Below, in pieces: positions 1 through 8,191 of a stretch of DNA of 29,598 nt; positions within the stretch are counted from its first letter, which is position 1; each line of letters opens with the position of its first letter. Under the pieces are notes generated by a model. That model had not been told where the DNA came from. It saw nothing but the letters and a program-made list of their open reading frames with translations, and did no database searches. Source of the stretch: JBKEDC01 sp047975205 (GTDB lineage: Bacteria > Bacteroidota > Bacteroidia > Bacteroidales > Prolixibacteraceae); assembly GCA_047975205.1 (NCBI GenBank), contig JBKEDC010000032.1, positions 1 through 29,598 on the forward strand. Direction: 5' to 3'. The translations under genes and the position numbers were made by a program.

Positions 1-106
1 TGCCGAGCGGACTCTCTTTGAAATAGAATTGTATAATTCTGAGCTTCAATTTCGACATTTGAGTGCATACACCGATTTGTATAAGGCATTAGGCGGAAGT
101 TGGTAG
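1..106 (+). CDS. C-terminal end of a TolC/NodT-type outer-membrane efflux protein (partial)
   Basis: The first complete codon starts at base 2, and the frame runs 34 codons to a TAG at 104-106. The peptide ends in AYTDLYKALGGSW, preceded by an arginine/leucine-rich helix with the ELYNSELQFRHL pattern. This is the usual ending of the outer-membrane channel of RND-type tripartite efflux systems (OEP/NodT family), where the last periplasmic helix runs into 'LYKALGGGW'. The rest of the gene, and presumably its RND pump and membrane-fusion partners, lie to the left of the window. No terminator is evident right after the stop. The family call is strong for such a short piece because the ending is distinctive; the substrate cannot be stated. 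Confidence 0.75.
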   Translation, partial: AERTLFEIELYNSELQFRHLSAYTDLYKALGGSW

Positions 107-661
107 ATTTAAATTACCTGCATTTATTGGTGATTTGCAAATGGAGAAGAATAAACCTTGGGAACCTGTCTGCTTAATACTTATCTTTATAGATACAACG
201 CTCAATTGCGCTTATTTTTTTATAAAGAATCAGATAAAGTTTTTCTACCAAGTAAGTTGAATATTGCAAGCTCATACGATACTTTCGATCTATACATCCC
301 CCCGTTGGCGGAAGGAAGTTAGCGTATATTTAACTTATTCAATAGACTTTTGATTTTCATACTTTGATACATAGAGGTTGAACCCACTACCTCAAGTATG
401 ATTGTCAAACCTAAATATACATATTTTCTTTTTTTGCTTTGCACAAGAGGCGGTTAAGTCGAGTCCTTTTTTTGACTAAAGTCAAAGTCGTCATTTCTTT
501 CTTATTCAACCGAGAGTTTCTTGAGAAATTCCCAAATATAAGACGATGTGCCCTAATGAAATTCGATTTATGGTCAGGTAGGTTTTTTATTGCTGAGATT
601 TCATTTTCAATATTTTTCGAGGGTGTATCAAAAGTGAGATTTTGATTTCAAACGTTTGAAA

Positions 662-738
662 TGTCTTGTTCTAAAATAAGTTTACACTAAAATTCAGAAG
701 AATGAATGAGAGTAGCAAAGTTATTTTAGGACAAGATA
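662..738. repeat. Imperfect 19-bp inverted repeat with 39-bp spacer
   Basis: Bases 662-680 (tgtcttgttctaaaataag) match the reverse complement of 720-738 at 16 of 19 positions. The arms enclose 39 bases with no ORF. The arrangement resembles the facing ends of a small non-autonomous element, or two abutting insertion-sequence ends, but no target-site duplication was identified and no transposase lies between them. Confidence 0.4.
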
Positions 739-748
739 AACAGTGAAA

Positions 749-864
749 GGGCTGTAGTCCGCCCCGTATGTGCTTAATTATTCGAGCCTTACAGGCTTTA
801 TTTTACTTTGTATATTTACCCAAACATAAATGCTTGGGCTATTACAGTTTTGCCTTTCAGGCAA
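749..864. repeat. Cluster of four short hairpins (REP-like element)
   Basis: Four small palindromes follow one another at regular spacing. They are GGGC/GCCC at 749-752 and 761-764, AGCCT/AGGCT at 785-789 and 793-797 with a 3-base loop, CCCAA/TTGGG at 819-823 and 834-838, and TTGCCT/AGGCAA at 850-855 and 859-864 with a 3-base loop. The arms are GC-richer than the surrounding DNA. The pattern is like REP/BIME clusters or a small structured RNA. No RAYT-type (Y1) transposase is in the window, so the class is inferred from structure only. Confidence 0.45.
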
Positions 865-890
865 TAACAACAGTTGCTTATAAATTAAAA

Positions 891-927
891 GCAAAAAGAG
901 AATGCCCAAAATTTTTTGGACATTCTC
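891..927 (-). terminator. Intrinsic terminator for the minus-strand sulfatase
   Basis: Read on the minus strand, GAGAATG-t-CCAAAA (927 down to 914) pairs with TTTTGG-g-CATTCTC (911 down to 898), with a single wobble, and is followed by TTTTTGCTTTT. It lies about 60 bases past the stop codon at 987, as expected for the end of the sulfatase transcript. Confidence 0.8.
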
Positions 928-986
928 GAAAAACAATATACTGTATTACATTTATGCTACAGCTTGATGTGCTGTCAGCAAATATA

Positions 987-2567
987 TTAGAATCCTAAGC
1001 CCAAATCAGTATTAGGATATTTCTTCATAGTAGATACATGTCGATTCACAAAGGAAAGGACTGCGGGTAGCCCCCACTCAAAATAGCGGTGTCCTTCGCT
1101 ACTCATTTCTTTAGGGTCAACATTTAAATTAAACACCCACGGCGAAGCACACTTTGTTAGGGTAGTGGCATCTATGTTTCGCTTTGGCACATGTGTGTCA
1201 AATACTTTAATATGTACTTTGTAATCTTTCCAGCGTAGGGCGCATAAATCTGTACCACTCCACATAAATTCTACCGAGCGTTTAGAATGCCCATTTTCAG
1301 CTAGAAGGAAAGCCGACTGATCAATTCCATCAAAATATAGATTGGTAGGCAACTTGTCTTGAACACCACCAAGACGCACCGCAGTCATATACAAGTCTGT
1401 TAAATCCATAAGCTCGTTAGATTCTTGTCCGGGCTCAATCATACCTTTCCAATATGCAATGCCGGGCACTCTCACGCCACCTTCCCAAGTTGTTCCTTTC
1501 CCGCCTCTCCACGGTTGATAGCCCGCATCTGGGAAAACATCTTCGTTGGCGCCATTGTCGGAAGTAAAAAAGACAAGTGTATTTTCCAATTCGCCTGCAT
1601 CAGCTACCGTTTTCATTATTTGTCCCACAATATCATCTACTTCAACCATTGCGTCTTTTACTGGCATAGCTGCCGGGCTTTTGCCGATATATTCTTTATT
1701 GCAGTAAGTATCGTTATGAATAGCTGAAAAAGCATGTATCAAAAAGAAGGGATCCTTACCTCCGGAGTTTTCTTTGATAAATTTAATGGATTCATCTCTT
1801 AAAACACGTTCTACATTTCGAATATCATCAAGATTTTTAATAGGATACCCTACTTCTCTTTTACCACCCTTATGACCTTTAATTAAACCTTCCGGTTGCA
1901 ATTGAAAAGCCATATCATGAAGGTTTTTGTTATTAATCATATCAGAATATTGTCTTTCTACCAAAAATTGTGTGTAGTCAGACTGAACGGAAGGCAATCC
2001 AAAGTAATAGTCAAAACCTACTTCATGAGGCAACATGTTTTCACCTTCGCCAAGATGCCATTTCCCGATAAGCGCCGAGTGGTAACCTGCTTGCGATAAC
2101 ATTTTTGCATTCGAAGTTTCAACTTGCCAAGGATTTGTTTTTACCTTATCGCCACTTAACAAGGGTCGTGTCAATCCACTTCTAACCGGCTGTCTTCCGG
2201 TCATTAAGGCCGCTCTAGATGGAGTACACAGGGGTAAAGAATAAAAAGAAGTAAGCTTTTTTCCCTCGCGAGCCAAACGATCTATATTAGGAGTTGGAGC
2301 ACCAATGGCAGTTCCTCCTCCATAACAACCGGGGTCGCCCCATCCTAAATCATCAACTAAGAAAATTAGGATATTTGGCTTTTTACCCGTCTTAGCCTCT
2401 AAATCCTTTAGTTTTTGTACGGCTACCTGTTCTTGCTCAGGACGTGGAATAACCGGCTCCCAATTATCCTTAACAACAACAGTTTCATCAAAAACGCTAA
2501 CTTTTTGTGCTTGCAAACCCAAGGAAGCAAGACAAAATAACATACTGACACACAACAATCTTCTCAT
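987..2567 (-). CDS. Sulfatase of the formylglycine-dependent S1 family, secreted
   Basis: This predicted 526-residue enzyme hydrolyses sulfate esters. An in-frame TTG at 2588 exists upstream, but the ATG at 2567 is preferred because a clean signal peptide begins there (MRRLLCVSMLFCLASLGLQA, cut before QK), placing the protein in the periplasm or at the surface. The alkaline-phosphatase-like sulfatase fold is shown by the metal-binding DD at residues 72-73, the formylglycine motif CTPSR at 114-118, GKWH at 168-171, His284, and a second metal-site SDNG at 336-339 followed by Lys357. Cys114 would have to be oxidised to formylglycine by an anSME-type maturase, which is not in this window. No T9SS C-terminal domain is visible. 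It is transcribed alone and has its own terminator. The natural substrate (host or algal glycan sulfates) cannot be read from the sequence. Confidence 0.93.
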   Translation of the reverse strand: MRRLLCVSMLFCLASLGLQAQKVSVFDETVVVKDNWEPVIPRPEQEQVAVQKLKDLEAKTGKKPNILIFLVDDLGWGDPGCYGGGTAIGAPTPNIDRLAREGKKLTSFYSLPLCTPSRAALMTGRQPVRSGLTRPLLSGDKVKTNPWQVETSNAKMLSQAGYHSALIGKWHLGEGENMLPHEVGFDYYFGLPSVQSDYTQFLVERQYSDMINNKNLHDMAFQLQPEGLIKGHKGGKREVGYPIKNLDDIRNVERVLRDESIKFIKENSGGKDPFFLIHAFSAIHNDTYCNKEYIGKSPAAMPVKDAMVEVDDIVGQIMKTVADAGELENTLVFFTSDNGANEDVFPDAGYQPWRGGKGTTWEGGVRVPGIAYWKGMIEPGQESNELMDLTDLYMTAVRLGGVQDKLPTNLYFDGIDQSAFLLAENGHSKRSVEFMWSGTDLCALRWKDYKVHIKVFDTHVPKRNIDATTLTKCASPWVFNLNVDPKEMSSEGHRYFEWGLPAVLSFVNRHVSTMKKYPNTDLGLGF

Positions 2568-2794
2568 AATCGAACATTTATTAAACAATAATTCAAATTA
2601 ATACTTTTAATTCACACAACTAAGATATAAATAACATCTGCAAATACAAAGTTTAAAACACACATTTTCCAATCAGCGGCAAAATACCATAATAACACGT
2701 TGTTTTTCAACACAATTAAACCATACATACACCCTACAACAAGAATATTCCCACTATTTTATCACAACATAAATTCACAAATTAACATATTTAA

Positions 2795-3008
2795 TTACTG
2801 ACTTCGAATGAAAATAAAGAGAGGTATCGTGTAAATTCCATTAAAAATTACGACTGCACGGCAAAAAACTTTCCGAGGTATGCACCAAAGAAGTTTGAAC
2901 ACCTTGATGAGTTAGACGAGAATGCAAGCGAAAGATGTGTATTTAGGAGAGTTTAAAAAATATAATTATTGGCAACTCCAACTCATATCGGGATATAAGT
3001 TACAATAA
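2795..3008 (+). pseudogene. Possible relic of an unidentified gene, frameshifted near an A run
   Basis: An open stretch after a stop at 2792-2794 reads without a start codon to a TAA at 2954-2956. It contains the protein-like strings NFPRYAPKKFEHLDELDE and NASERCVFRRV. Immediately after the AAAAAA run (2955-2960), a different frame continues as KYNYWQLQLISGYKLQ and stops at 3006-3008. The two pieces join sensibly if one indel occurred in the A run. The composition is unlike the AT-rich spacer around it. The family is not recognised, and chance cannot be excluded at this length. Confidence 0.3.
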
Positions 3009-3406
3009 TCATTTCAATAAATATACATTTTCGCACTTTTATAGTGTCAAGCATACTCAAATTCAAAAACAATTGATTATAAAATATATAAGTACACATC
3101 ACGTCTTATTCTGCTTATCTTATTTTTTTAATTCATTGTTTTCTTAACGAGTATCGATAAAAAAAGCATTTTTATACGCTTTTCTTCTTTGAGTATTCAA
3201 GCAAAAAACATACATCATGCCAATCTTACACAAAAGAAGCACATAGTGAGTATTTTTATACCATTTTATGAGATGCTTAATTCGAATAAAAATACATTTA
3301 CCCCGTTTCTTATCCAAAAGAAAGCATGTATCATGATTTGCAACTACAGATTCTATGCCATACTTCACATTCTCATTTGCATAATGAGATAACATGCAAT
3401 ATTTCT

Positions 3407-3414
3407 TATCTTTG
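3407..3414 (+). promoter_or_regulatory. Bacteroidetes-type -7 element upstream of the antiporter
   Basis: TATCTTTG matches the TAnnTTTG consensus exactly and sits 30 bases before the ATG at 3445. A TTTG at 3376-3379 is the nearest -33 candidate, but its spacing (27 bases) is longer than usual. Confidence 0.5.
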
Positions 3415-3444
3415 TGCACTTCATTTCAAACTGCAATATAAAAC

Positions 3445-4755
3445 ATGAGCTCTGGTAATAAATGGTATCACTCTAAAGCTTGGGCATTGATGCCGCTTGC
3501 GATTTTCTTTCTGCTATACGCTTTAACTTTTATATTTACCGGCGATATATATCGAATGCCGGTATCTATAGCTTTTATGGCGGCATCAGTTGTTGCCATT
3601 CTTAATTCAAAAGAGAAAAAAGTTTCTAAACGTATCAGTCGATTTTGTAAAGGTGCTGCCAATGAAACTATCATGTTAATGGTGGTTATCTTTATTCTTG
3701 CAGGAGCTTTTGCCGGAACGACTAAAGCAATGGGTGCTGTTGATGCTACTGTGAATATGATGTTGCATCTTCTTCCTGAAAGCACTATATTGGCAAGTAT
3801 ATTTATTGCAGCCTGCTTCATTTCCATGTCGATGGGAACTTCAACAGGCACCATTGCCGCATTAGCTCCGATAGCCATTGGGCTATCTTCCCAGTTAGGC
3901 GTCGGCTTACCCTTAATGTTGGGGATAGTGATTGGAGGAGCCATGTTCGGCGACAACTTATCATTTATATCTGATACCACCATTGTGGCAACTCGCACAC
4001 AGGGTTGCAACATGCAAGATAAGTTTAAGGTAAACATACGCATCGTGCTACCCGTGGTAGTACTCGTAGTGGCTTGGTATATTTATTTGGGTATGGAACT
4101 CCCCCATTCTGCCAATATTGACACAACTCCGATAGCATGGATTAAAGTGTTGCCTTATTTAGCTGTGCTAGTTGCAGCATTATGCGGAATGAACGTAATA
4201 TCTGTTTTAGCTTTGGGAATTGTGCTGTCGGGTATCATTGGGCTTTCAACAGGTAGTTTCTCTGTTTGGAATTGGACTAAAGCTATGAACGAAGGCATTG
4301 TGGTTGACATGGGAGAACTCATCATCGTTTCTCTAATGGCAGGAGGAATGTTTGAACTCATACGCCATAACGGAGGTATCGACTGGCTTATTGAAAAGAT
4401 AACCAAAAATATCAACTCTAAACGCTCGGCAGAATTTGCTATTGCCGGGTTAAGTTCGTTTACAAACCTATGCACTGCCAACAACACCATAGCCTTAATC
4501 ATCTGCGGACCTATTGCCAAGAATATCAGCGATAAATTCGATCTTGACAATAGGAAAGTAGCCAGCCTAATCGATACTTTCCCCTGCTTCATTCAAGGGA
4601 TAATACCCTATGGAGCTCAATTACTTATCGCTGCCGGGTTGGCAAAAGTAAATCCTATGGAAATTATTCCTACTTTGTATTACCCATTACTCATCGGAGT
4701 AGCAGCTGTTTTTTCTATCCTATTCAGATATCCTAGAAAATACAGCGCAGCTTAG
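3445..4755 (+). CDS. Na+/H+ antiporter, NhaC family
   Basis: This 436-residue polytopic inner-membrane protein has about ten or eleven hydrophobic segments spread over its length. Residues about 130-190 carry the conserved family core, a GTSTGTIAALAPI segment followed by GAMFGDNLSFISDTT and IVATRTQGC. The latter pair is the signature of the NhaC/YuiF/MleN group of the ion transporter superfamily. Members exchange Na+ for H+, or in some cases couple exchange to malate/lactate or other organic acids, so the exact substrate is uncertain. The gene is monocistronic as far as can be seen, with a -7 element 30 bases upstream; the next gene has its own promoter. No clear terminator follows. Length and composition are normal. 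Confidence 0.9.
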   Translation: MSSGNKWYHSKAWALMPLAIFFLLYALTFIFTGDIYRMPVSIAFMAASVVAILNSKEKKVSKRISRFCKGAANETIMLMVVIFILAGAFAGTTKAMGAVDATVNMMLHLLPESTILASIFIAACFISMSMGTSTGTIAALAPIAIGLSSQLGVGLPLMLGIVIGGAMFGDNLSFISDTTIVATRTQGCNMQDKFKVNIRIVLPVVVLVVAWYIYLGMELPHSANIDTTPIAWIKVLPYLAVLVAALCGMNVISVLALGIVLSGIIGLSTGSFSVWNWTKAMNEGIVVDMGELIIVSLMAGGMFELIRHNGGIDWLIEKITKNINSKRSAEFAIAGLSSFTNLCTANNTIALIICGPIAKNISDKFDLDNRKVASLIDTFPCFIQGIIPYGAQLLIAAGLAKVNPMEIIPTLYYPLLIGVAAVFSILFRYPRKYSAA

Positions 4756-4869
4756 CATTCAAAACAAAATATTACCCAATCGAACTTAAAACAAAAGATA
4801 TTGCAGATTAAAGATTACGATATCTAATTACAAACAAAATATTTATACATATTTACAAGTTAATCACCC

Positions 4870-4904
4870 TTTTATGCACTCGTATTTTGCACCTTATGTT
4901 GCAC
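4870..4904 (+). repeat. Three direct repeats ending in TGCAC upstream of the E1 gene
   Basis: TTTTATGCAC (4870-4879), TATTTTGCAC (4883-4892) and TATGTTGCAC (4895-4904) are three related 10-mers spaced 13 and 12 bases apart. They lie just upstream of the -7 element at 4938-4945, a position that would suit a transcription-factor binding array. No regulator gene is adjacent. Confidence 0.4.
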
Positions 4905-4937
4905 AAATAACAAGCTCATTTATAAAGCTTTTCGATA

Positions 4938-4945
4938 TATTTTTG
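4938..4945 (+). promoter_or_regulatory. -7 element upstream of the fused E1 gene
   Basis: TATTTTTG fits TAnnTTTG exactly and lies 34 bases before the ATG at 4980. A convincing -33 element is not visible, which would suit an activator-dependent promoter. Confidence 0.45.
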
Positions 4946-4979
4946 CCAATTTTGTAGCTGAATAAAAGAAATAAGCCAA

Positions 4980-7394
4980 ATGAGCATTAAGAACAAAAAA
5001 GTAGAGCAATTAGAATATACAGATTCCGAAATACTAAACGATTATTATATAGCTAATCTCAGCCGACAACTTTCTATGTTGGGAAGAAGAGAGGTACACA
5101 ACGGACGTGCTCATTTTGGCATTTTTGGCGCCGGTAAAGAACTTGTACAACTCGTTTATGCCAAATATTTCCAACAAGGAGATTGGCGTTCCGGCTATTA
5201 TCGAGATCAAACATTCATGCTTGCCTTGGGTTTATTAAAGCCCGAGGAATTTTTTGCCATGATATATGGAGAAACCGACGTGGAATATAACCCGTCGACA
5301 GGTGGAAGAAATTTCAACAATCACTTTTCTACAAGTAATGTTGATGAACATGGTCGTATCCAAAATCTGATGGATAGCTTCAATTCAGCTTCTGACGTTT
5401 CTCCCACTGCCGGGCAAATGCCTCGACTACTCGGGTTAGCTCAAGCATCGAAGATAGTTCGCGAACATCCGGAATTAAAAGATGCCCTTAACAACAACGT
5501 GAACGGTAATGAAGTAGCCTTCGGATCTATTGGCGATGCCAGTACCTCAGAAGGAATGTTTTTCGAAACCATAAATGCGGCCGGAGTTCTGCAAATTCCG
5601 CTTGCCATGTGCGTGTATGATGATGGCTACGGCATAAGTGTTCCCAAAGCTTTACAAACTACGAAATCAAGCATCTCCGAGGTTTTATCGGGTTTCGCCA
5701 AAACAGAAGACACTAACGGTTGGCACATATTCACCTGCAAAGGATGGAATTACGAGGAAATGCATCGAGTGATAAGCAATGGTGTAGCATTATGCCGAAC
5801 AAAACAAGAACCAGTGCTTTTTCATGCAGAGGAACTTACTCAACCGTTCGGACATTCAACATCGGGTTCTCATGAGCGATATAAAAGCAAAGAACGCCTA
5901 GCTTGGGAAAAAGAATATGACTGCATTGCCCAGTTTCGAAAATATATCTTAGAAAGCGGAGAAGCTGATGAGGAGCTTATTAAAAAGATTGAGAAATCGG
6001 CAGCAAAGCGAGCTAAATCTGCCCGAGATAATGCTTGGAAACATTACATCGACACCTACACCGAACCTACTGCTTCTTTGAGTGAAATAGTAGAGCTTTT
6101 TAAAACAAACAGTACTCATCCCATAGACTTCAGTAAAGAGCTAGATGCAGCAAGGGCTAAAATTTTCCCTACTCGCAAGGCTCTGTATGGGGTAGCTCGA
6201 GAGTTATATCTCGACTCTCACTTGATCTCAGCCTTAACAACAGAGCGTCAACAGCTCAAAAACTGGATTGATAATTTTAAAGCAGACAGTCAAAAGCACT
6301 ATGATGGTCAACTGTATCGCGAAGGTGCCGATTCTACACTCAAAGTCGAGGGAATTCCACCGATTTATGCAGAAGATGCCGAAATGGTTACCGGCTCTAC
6401 CATAATAAGCACAAACTTTCATCAACTATTTAAACAATATCCCAATGCGCTAACTTTCGGAGAAGATACCGGCTTCATGGGTGATGTTAATCAAGGAACT
6501 AAAGGATTGCAAGAAGCTTTTGGCAAGCATAGAGTTTCAGATACAGGTATTCGAGAGACAACGATTGTAGGACAAGGTATCGGTTTGGCATTACGCGGAT
6601 TCCGACCAATAGCTGAAATTCAATACCTAGACTACATTAACTATGCCTTACCATCATTAAGCGATGATGTTGCTTCACTACAATATCGTACCATGGGAAA
6701 ACAAGCTTGTCCACTTATCGTTCGTACTCGTGGGCATCAACTTCAAGGCATGTGGCACGCCGGATCTCCCATGCAAATGCTGTTGGGTTCTATGCGAGGA
6801 ATATTTCTATGCGTACCTCGCAATATGACCCAAGCGTCGGGCATGTATAACACGTTGATGGCCGGAAATGATCCCGCCATCGTTATTGAGCCACTCAAAG
6901 GGTACAATATAAAAGAAAGAATACCTAGTAATATCGGTGCGCATCGTGTTCCTATGGGAATACCGGAGATATTAATTAAAGGAACTGACGTAACGCTTGT
7001 AACTTACGCATGGAATGTTAACTATGCTAAACGAGCAGCTAAAATTCTACAAGAACGCAAGAATATCAGTGTAGAAGTTATTGATATTCAAACATTGTCA
7101 CCTTTTGATGTTAATCATCTTATCCTCGATTCCGTAAAAAAAACCAATAAGCTCGTTATTTTAGATGAAGATGTTCCCGGAGGAGCCGGAGCCTATATTA
7201 TGCATAAAATACTTCAAGAACAGAAAGCATTTAATTACCTAGATTGCCAACCTATATGTATAAATGCAGCAGAACATCGTCCGGCCTATGGTATAGATGG
7301 TGAGTACTTTACTAAGCCTAATGTCTCAGTAATTGTTGAAGAAGTGTATCAACTCGTACGTAGTACAAATGAAAAAAAATATGCAGAATTGTAA
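4980..7394 (+). CDS. Fused E1 alpha/beta subunit of a 2-oxo acid dehydrogenase (branched-chain type)
   Basis: This is an 804-residue thiamine-diphosphate enzyme in which the alpha and beta chains of an alpha2beta2-type E1 are joined. The alpha half (about residues 30-370) carries the ThDP/Mg motif, starting GDASTSEG at 185-192, with Asn199 and a conserved YDDGYGIS stretch ending near 220. The beta half (about 465-795) starts around FGEDTGFMGDVNQGTKG and continues through GIRETTIVGQGIGLALRG and a transketolase C-terminal domain. It would decarboxylate a 2-oxo acid and pass the acyl group to a lipoyl-E2. Branched-chain 2-oxo acids are the likeliest substrates, but pyruvate or another oxo acid cannot be excluded. 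No E2 or E3 gene is adjacent; a lipoate ligase gene lies near 26 kb. The fused architecture is common in Bacteroidota. Confidence 0.85.
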   Translation: MSIKNKKVEQLEYTDSEILNDYYIANLSRQLSMLGRREVHNGRAHFGIFGAGKELVQLVYAKYFQQGDWRSGYYRDQTFMLALGLLKPEEFFAMIYGETDVEYNPSTGGRNFNNHFSTSNVDEHGRIQNLMDSFNSASDVSPTAGQMPRLLGLAQASKIVREHPELKDALNNNVNGNEVAFGSIGDASTSEGMFFETINAAGVLQIPLAMCVYDDGYGISVPKALQTTKSSISEVLSGFAKTEDTNGWHIFTCKGWNYEEMHRVISNGVALCRTKQEPVLFHAEELTQPFGHSTSGSHERYKSKERLAWEKEYDCIAQFRKYILESGEADEELIKKIEKSAAKRAKSARDNAWKHYIDTYTEPTASLSEIVELFKTNSTHPIDFSKELDAARAKIFPTRKALYGVARELYLDSHLISALTTERQQLKNWIDNFKADSQKHYDGQLYREGADSTLKVEGIPPIYAEDAEMVTGSTIISTNFHQLFKQYPNALTFGEDTGFMGDVNQGTKGLQEAFGKHRVSDTGIRETTIVGQGIGLALRGFRPIAEIQYLDYINYALPSLSDDVASLQYRTMGKQACPLIVRTRGHQLQGMWHAGSPMQMLLGSMRGIFLCVPRNMTQASGMYNTLMAGNDPAIVIEPLKGYNIKERIPSNIGAHRVPMGIPEILIKGTDVTLVTYAWNVNYAKRAAKILQERKNISVEVIDIQTLSPFDVNHLILDSVKKTNKLVILDEDVPGGAGAYIMHKILQEQKAFNYLDCQPICINAAEHRPAYGIDGEYFTKPNVSVIVEEVYQLVRSTNEKKYAEL

Positions 7395-7479
7395 TTATTT
7401 ATAGAACAAATAAACAGAATGAATGTTACTATGAAACATAAGTTAACTATATAGTGACAAAAAAAACACATAGTTTCCA

Positions 7480-7508
7480 TTGATAAATAGAAAGAATGTA
7501 TACATTTG
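7480..7508 (+). promoter_or_regulatory. Promoter of rpsP
   Basis: TTG at 7480-7482 and TACATTTG at 7501-7508 are separated by 18 bases. They match the -33 TTTG / -7 TAnnTTTG pattern of the primary Bacteroidetes sigma factor. The start codon is about 40 bases downstream, giving a short leader. Confidence 0.6.
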
Positions 7509-7549
7509 CACTTCTAAAACATATTTTTTAATTAAATAATTTAAGTTCA

Positions 7550-8086
7550 ATGCCAGCAAAAATCAGATTGCAGCGTCACGGACGCAAGAGGTATGCTTAC
7601 TATCACATTGTGATAGCTGATAGCAGGGCACCACGAGATGGTCGTTTCATTGAAAGGATTGGTTCATACAACCCAAACACAAATCCTGCCACGATCGATC
7701 TTGATTTTGACAAAGCCTTGGTTTGGCTTCAAAATGGTGCGCAACCAACAGATACCGTAAGAGCTATTCTTTCTTACAAAGGGGTACTTTATATGAAACA
7801 CTTACTAGGTGGTGTTGCTAAAGGAGCCTTTACCGAAGAAGAAGCTAAAAAACGTTTCGAGGCTTGGATTAGCGAAAAAGAAGCGAAGGTTCAAGCTAAA
7901 AAAGATGGTATCTCTAAAGATACAAGTAACAAGAAGCAAGCTTTATTAGAAGCTGAGGCTAAAATCAATGCAGAACGTATTGCTGCGATAGCTCAGAAAA
8001 AATCTGAAGCTGAAGCTGCTGCTCAAGTTGAGGAAACGACTTCTGAGGAAGTATCAGAAGAAACTCCGGAAGAAAGCGCAGAGTAG
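7550..8086 (+). CDS. rpsP: 30S ribosomal protein S16
   Basis: The N-terminal 80 or so residues are canonical S16: start MPAKIRLQRHGRKRYAYYHI, then DSRAPRDGRFIERIGSYNP, with the conserved hydrophobic stretch around DKALVWLQNGAQPTDTVR. S16 binds 16S rRNA early in 30S assembly. At 178 residues it is about twice the length of the E. coli protein. The extra C-terminal part is lysine/alanine-rich and then very acidic (SEEVSEETPEESAE), an extension typical of Bacteroidota S16. It stands alone here, without the rimM-trmD-rplS genes found after it in many bacteria, and has its own promoter and a hairpin after the stop. The start ATG at 7550 is certain from the conserved N-terminus. Confidence 0.97.
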   Translation: MPAKIRLQRHGRKRYAYYHIVIADSRAPRDGRFIERIGSYNPNTNPATIDLDFDKALVWLQNGAQPTDTVRAILSYKGVLYMKHLLGGVAKGAFTEEEAKKRFEAWISEKEAKVQAKKDGISKDTSNKKQALLEAEAKINAERIAAIAQKKSEAEAAAQVEETTSEEVSEETPEESAE

Positions 8087-8103
8087 TTACTTTAAAAAAA
8101 ACA

Positions 8104-8142
8104 GTATCGTGTTGTGCGTGTTGTACAACACGGTATCATTTT
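8104..8142 (+). terminator. Hairpin after rpsP, probable intrinsic terminator
   Basis: A 12-bp stem with two G-U pairs is formed by 8104-8115 and 8125-8136, followed by the weak T tract CATTTT. An A run at about 8093-8099 precedes it, so it could act on either strand. The short T tract leaves some doubt. Confidence 0.5.
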
Positions 8143-8191
8143 GGAAAAGAAAAATTGAAATATTATTTATTTTTTGATAAATATCTATATT

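Larger units (their letters stand above)
107..986. other. Gene-poor region between efflux gene end and sulfatase
   Basis: This 880-base stretch has no ORF that looks like a real gene. An open stretch at 158-322 (54 codons, ending in DLYIPPLAEGS) reads somewhat like protein but has no good start and no recognised family. The short ORFs at 439-645 and 768-998 have low-complexity composition, and the second runs through hairpins. What can be seen is an imperfect 19-bp inverted repeat (662-738), four successive small hairpins (749-864) and a terminator for the sulfatase on the other strand (891-927). The region looks like intergenic debris, perhaps with traces of a mobile or REP-like element. Confidence 0.5.
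2568..3444. other. AT-rich intergenic region between divergent sulfatase and antiporter genes
   Basis: This 877-base gap separates divergently transcribed genes and must hold both promoters. It contains a possible gene relic (2795-3008) and a good -7 element for the antiporter (3407-3414). A 91-codon minus-strand ORF at 3144-3419 is lysine- and cysteine-rich, matches no family I recognise and runs through the antiporter promoter, so it is probably spurious. No RNA gene was recognised. Confidence 0.5.

Noticed and set aside
619..635. GAGGGTGTATCAAAA-like sequence, with GACACCCTC at about 29101, as paired ends of a large mobile element
   Set aside because: The match is only about 8 bases, and the interval contains core housekeeping genes in conserved order.
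439..998. Short plus-strand ORFs at 439-645 and 768-998
   Set aside because: Low-complexity translations in a spacer. The second passes through hairpins and a terminator of the opposite strand.
987..2567. T9SS cargo status for the sulfatase
   Set aside because: No C-terminal CTD with its conserved motifs is visible; the protein ends shortly after the sulfatase domain.
3144..3419. 91-codon minus-strand ORF
   Set aside because: Odd composition, no recognised family, no good start context, and it covers the promoter of the antiporter gene.
3468..4592. Long minus-strand ORFs opposite the antiporter gene (3468-4043, 4155-4592)
   Set aside because: They are antisense shadows of a gene with clear NhaC-family motifs and have no family of their own.
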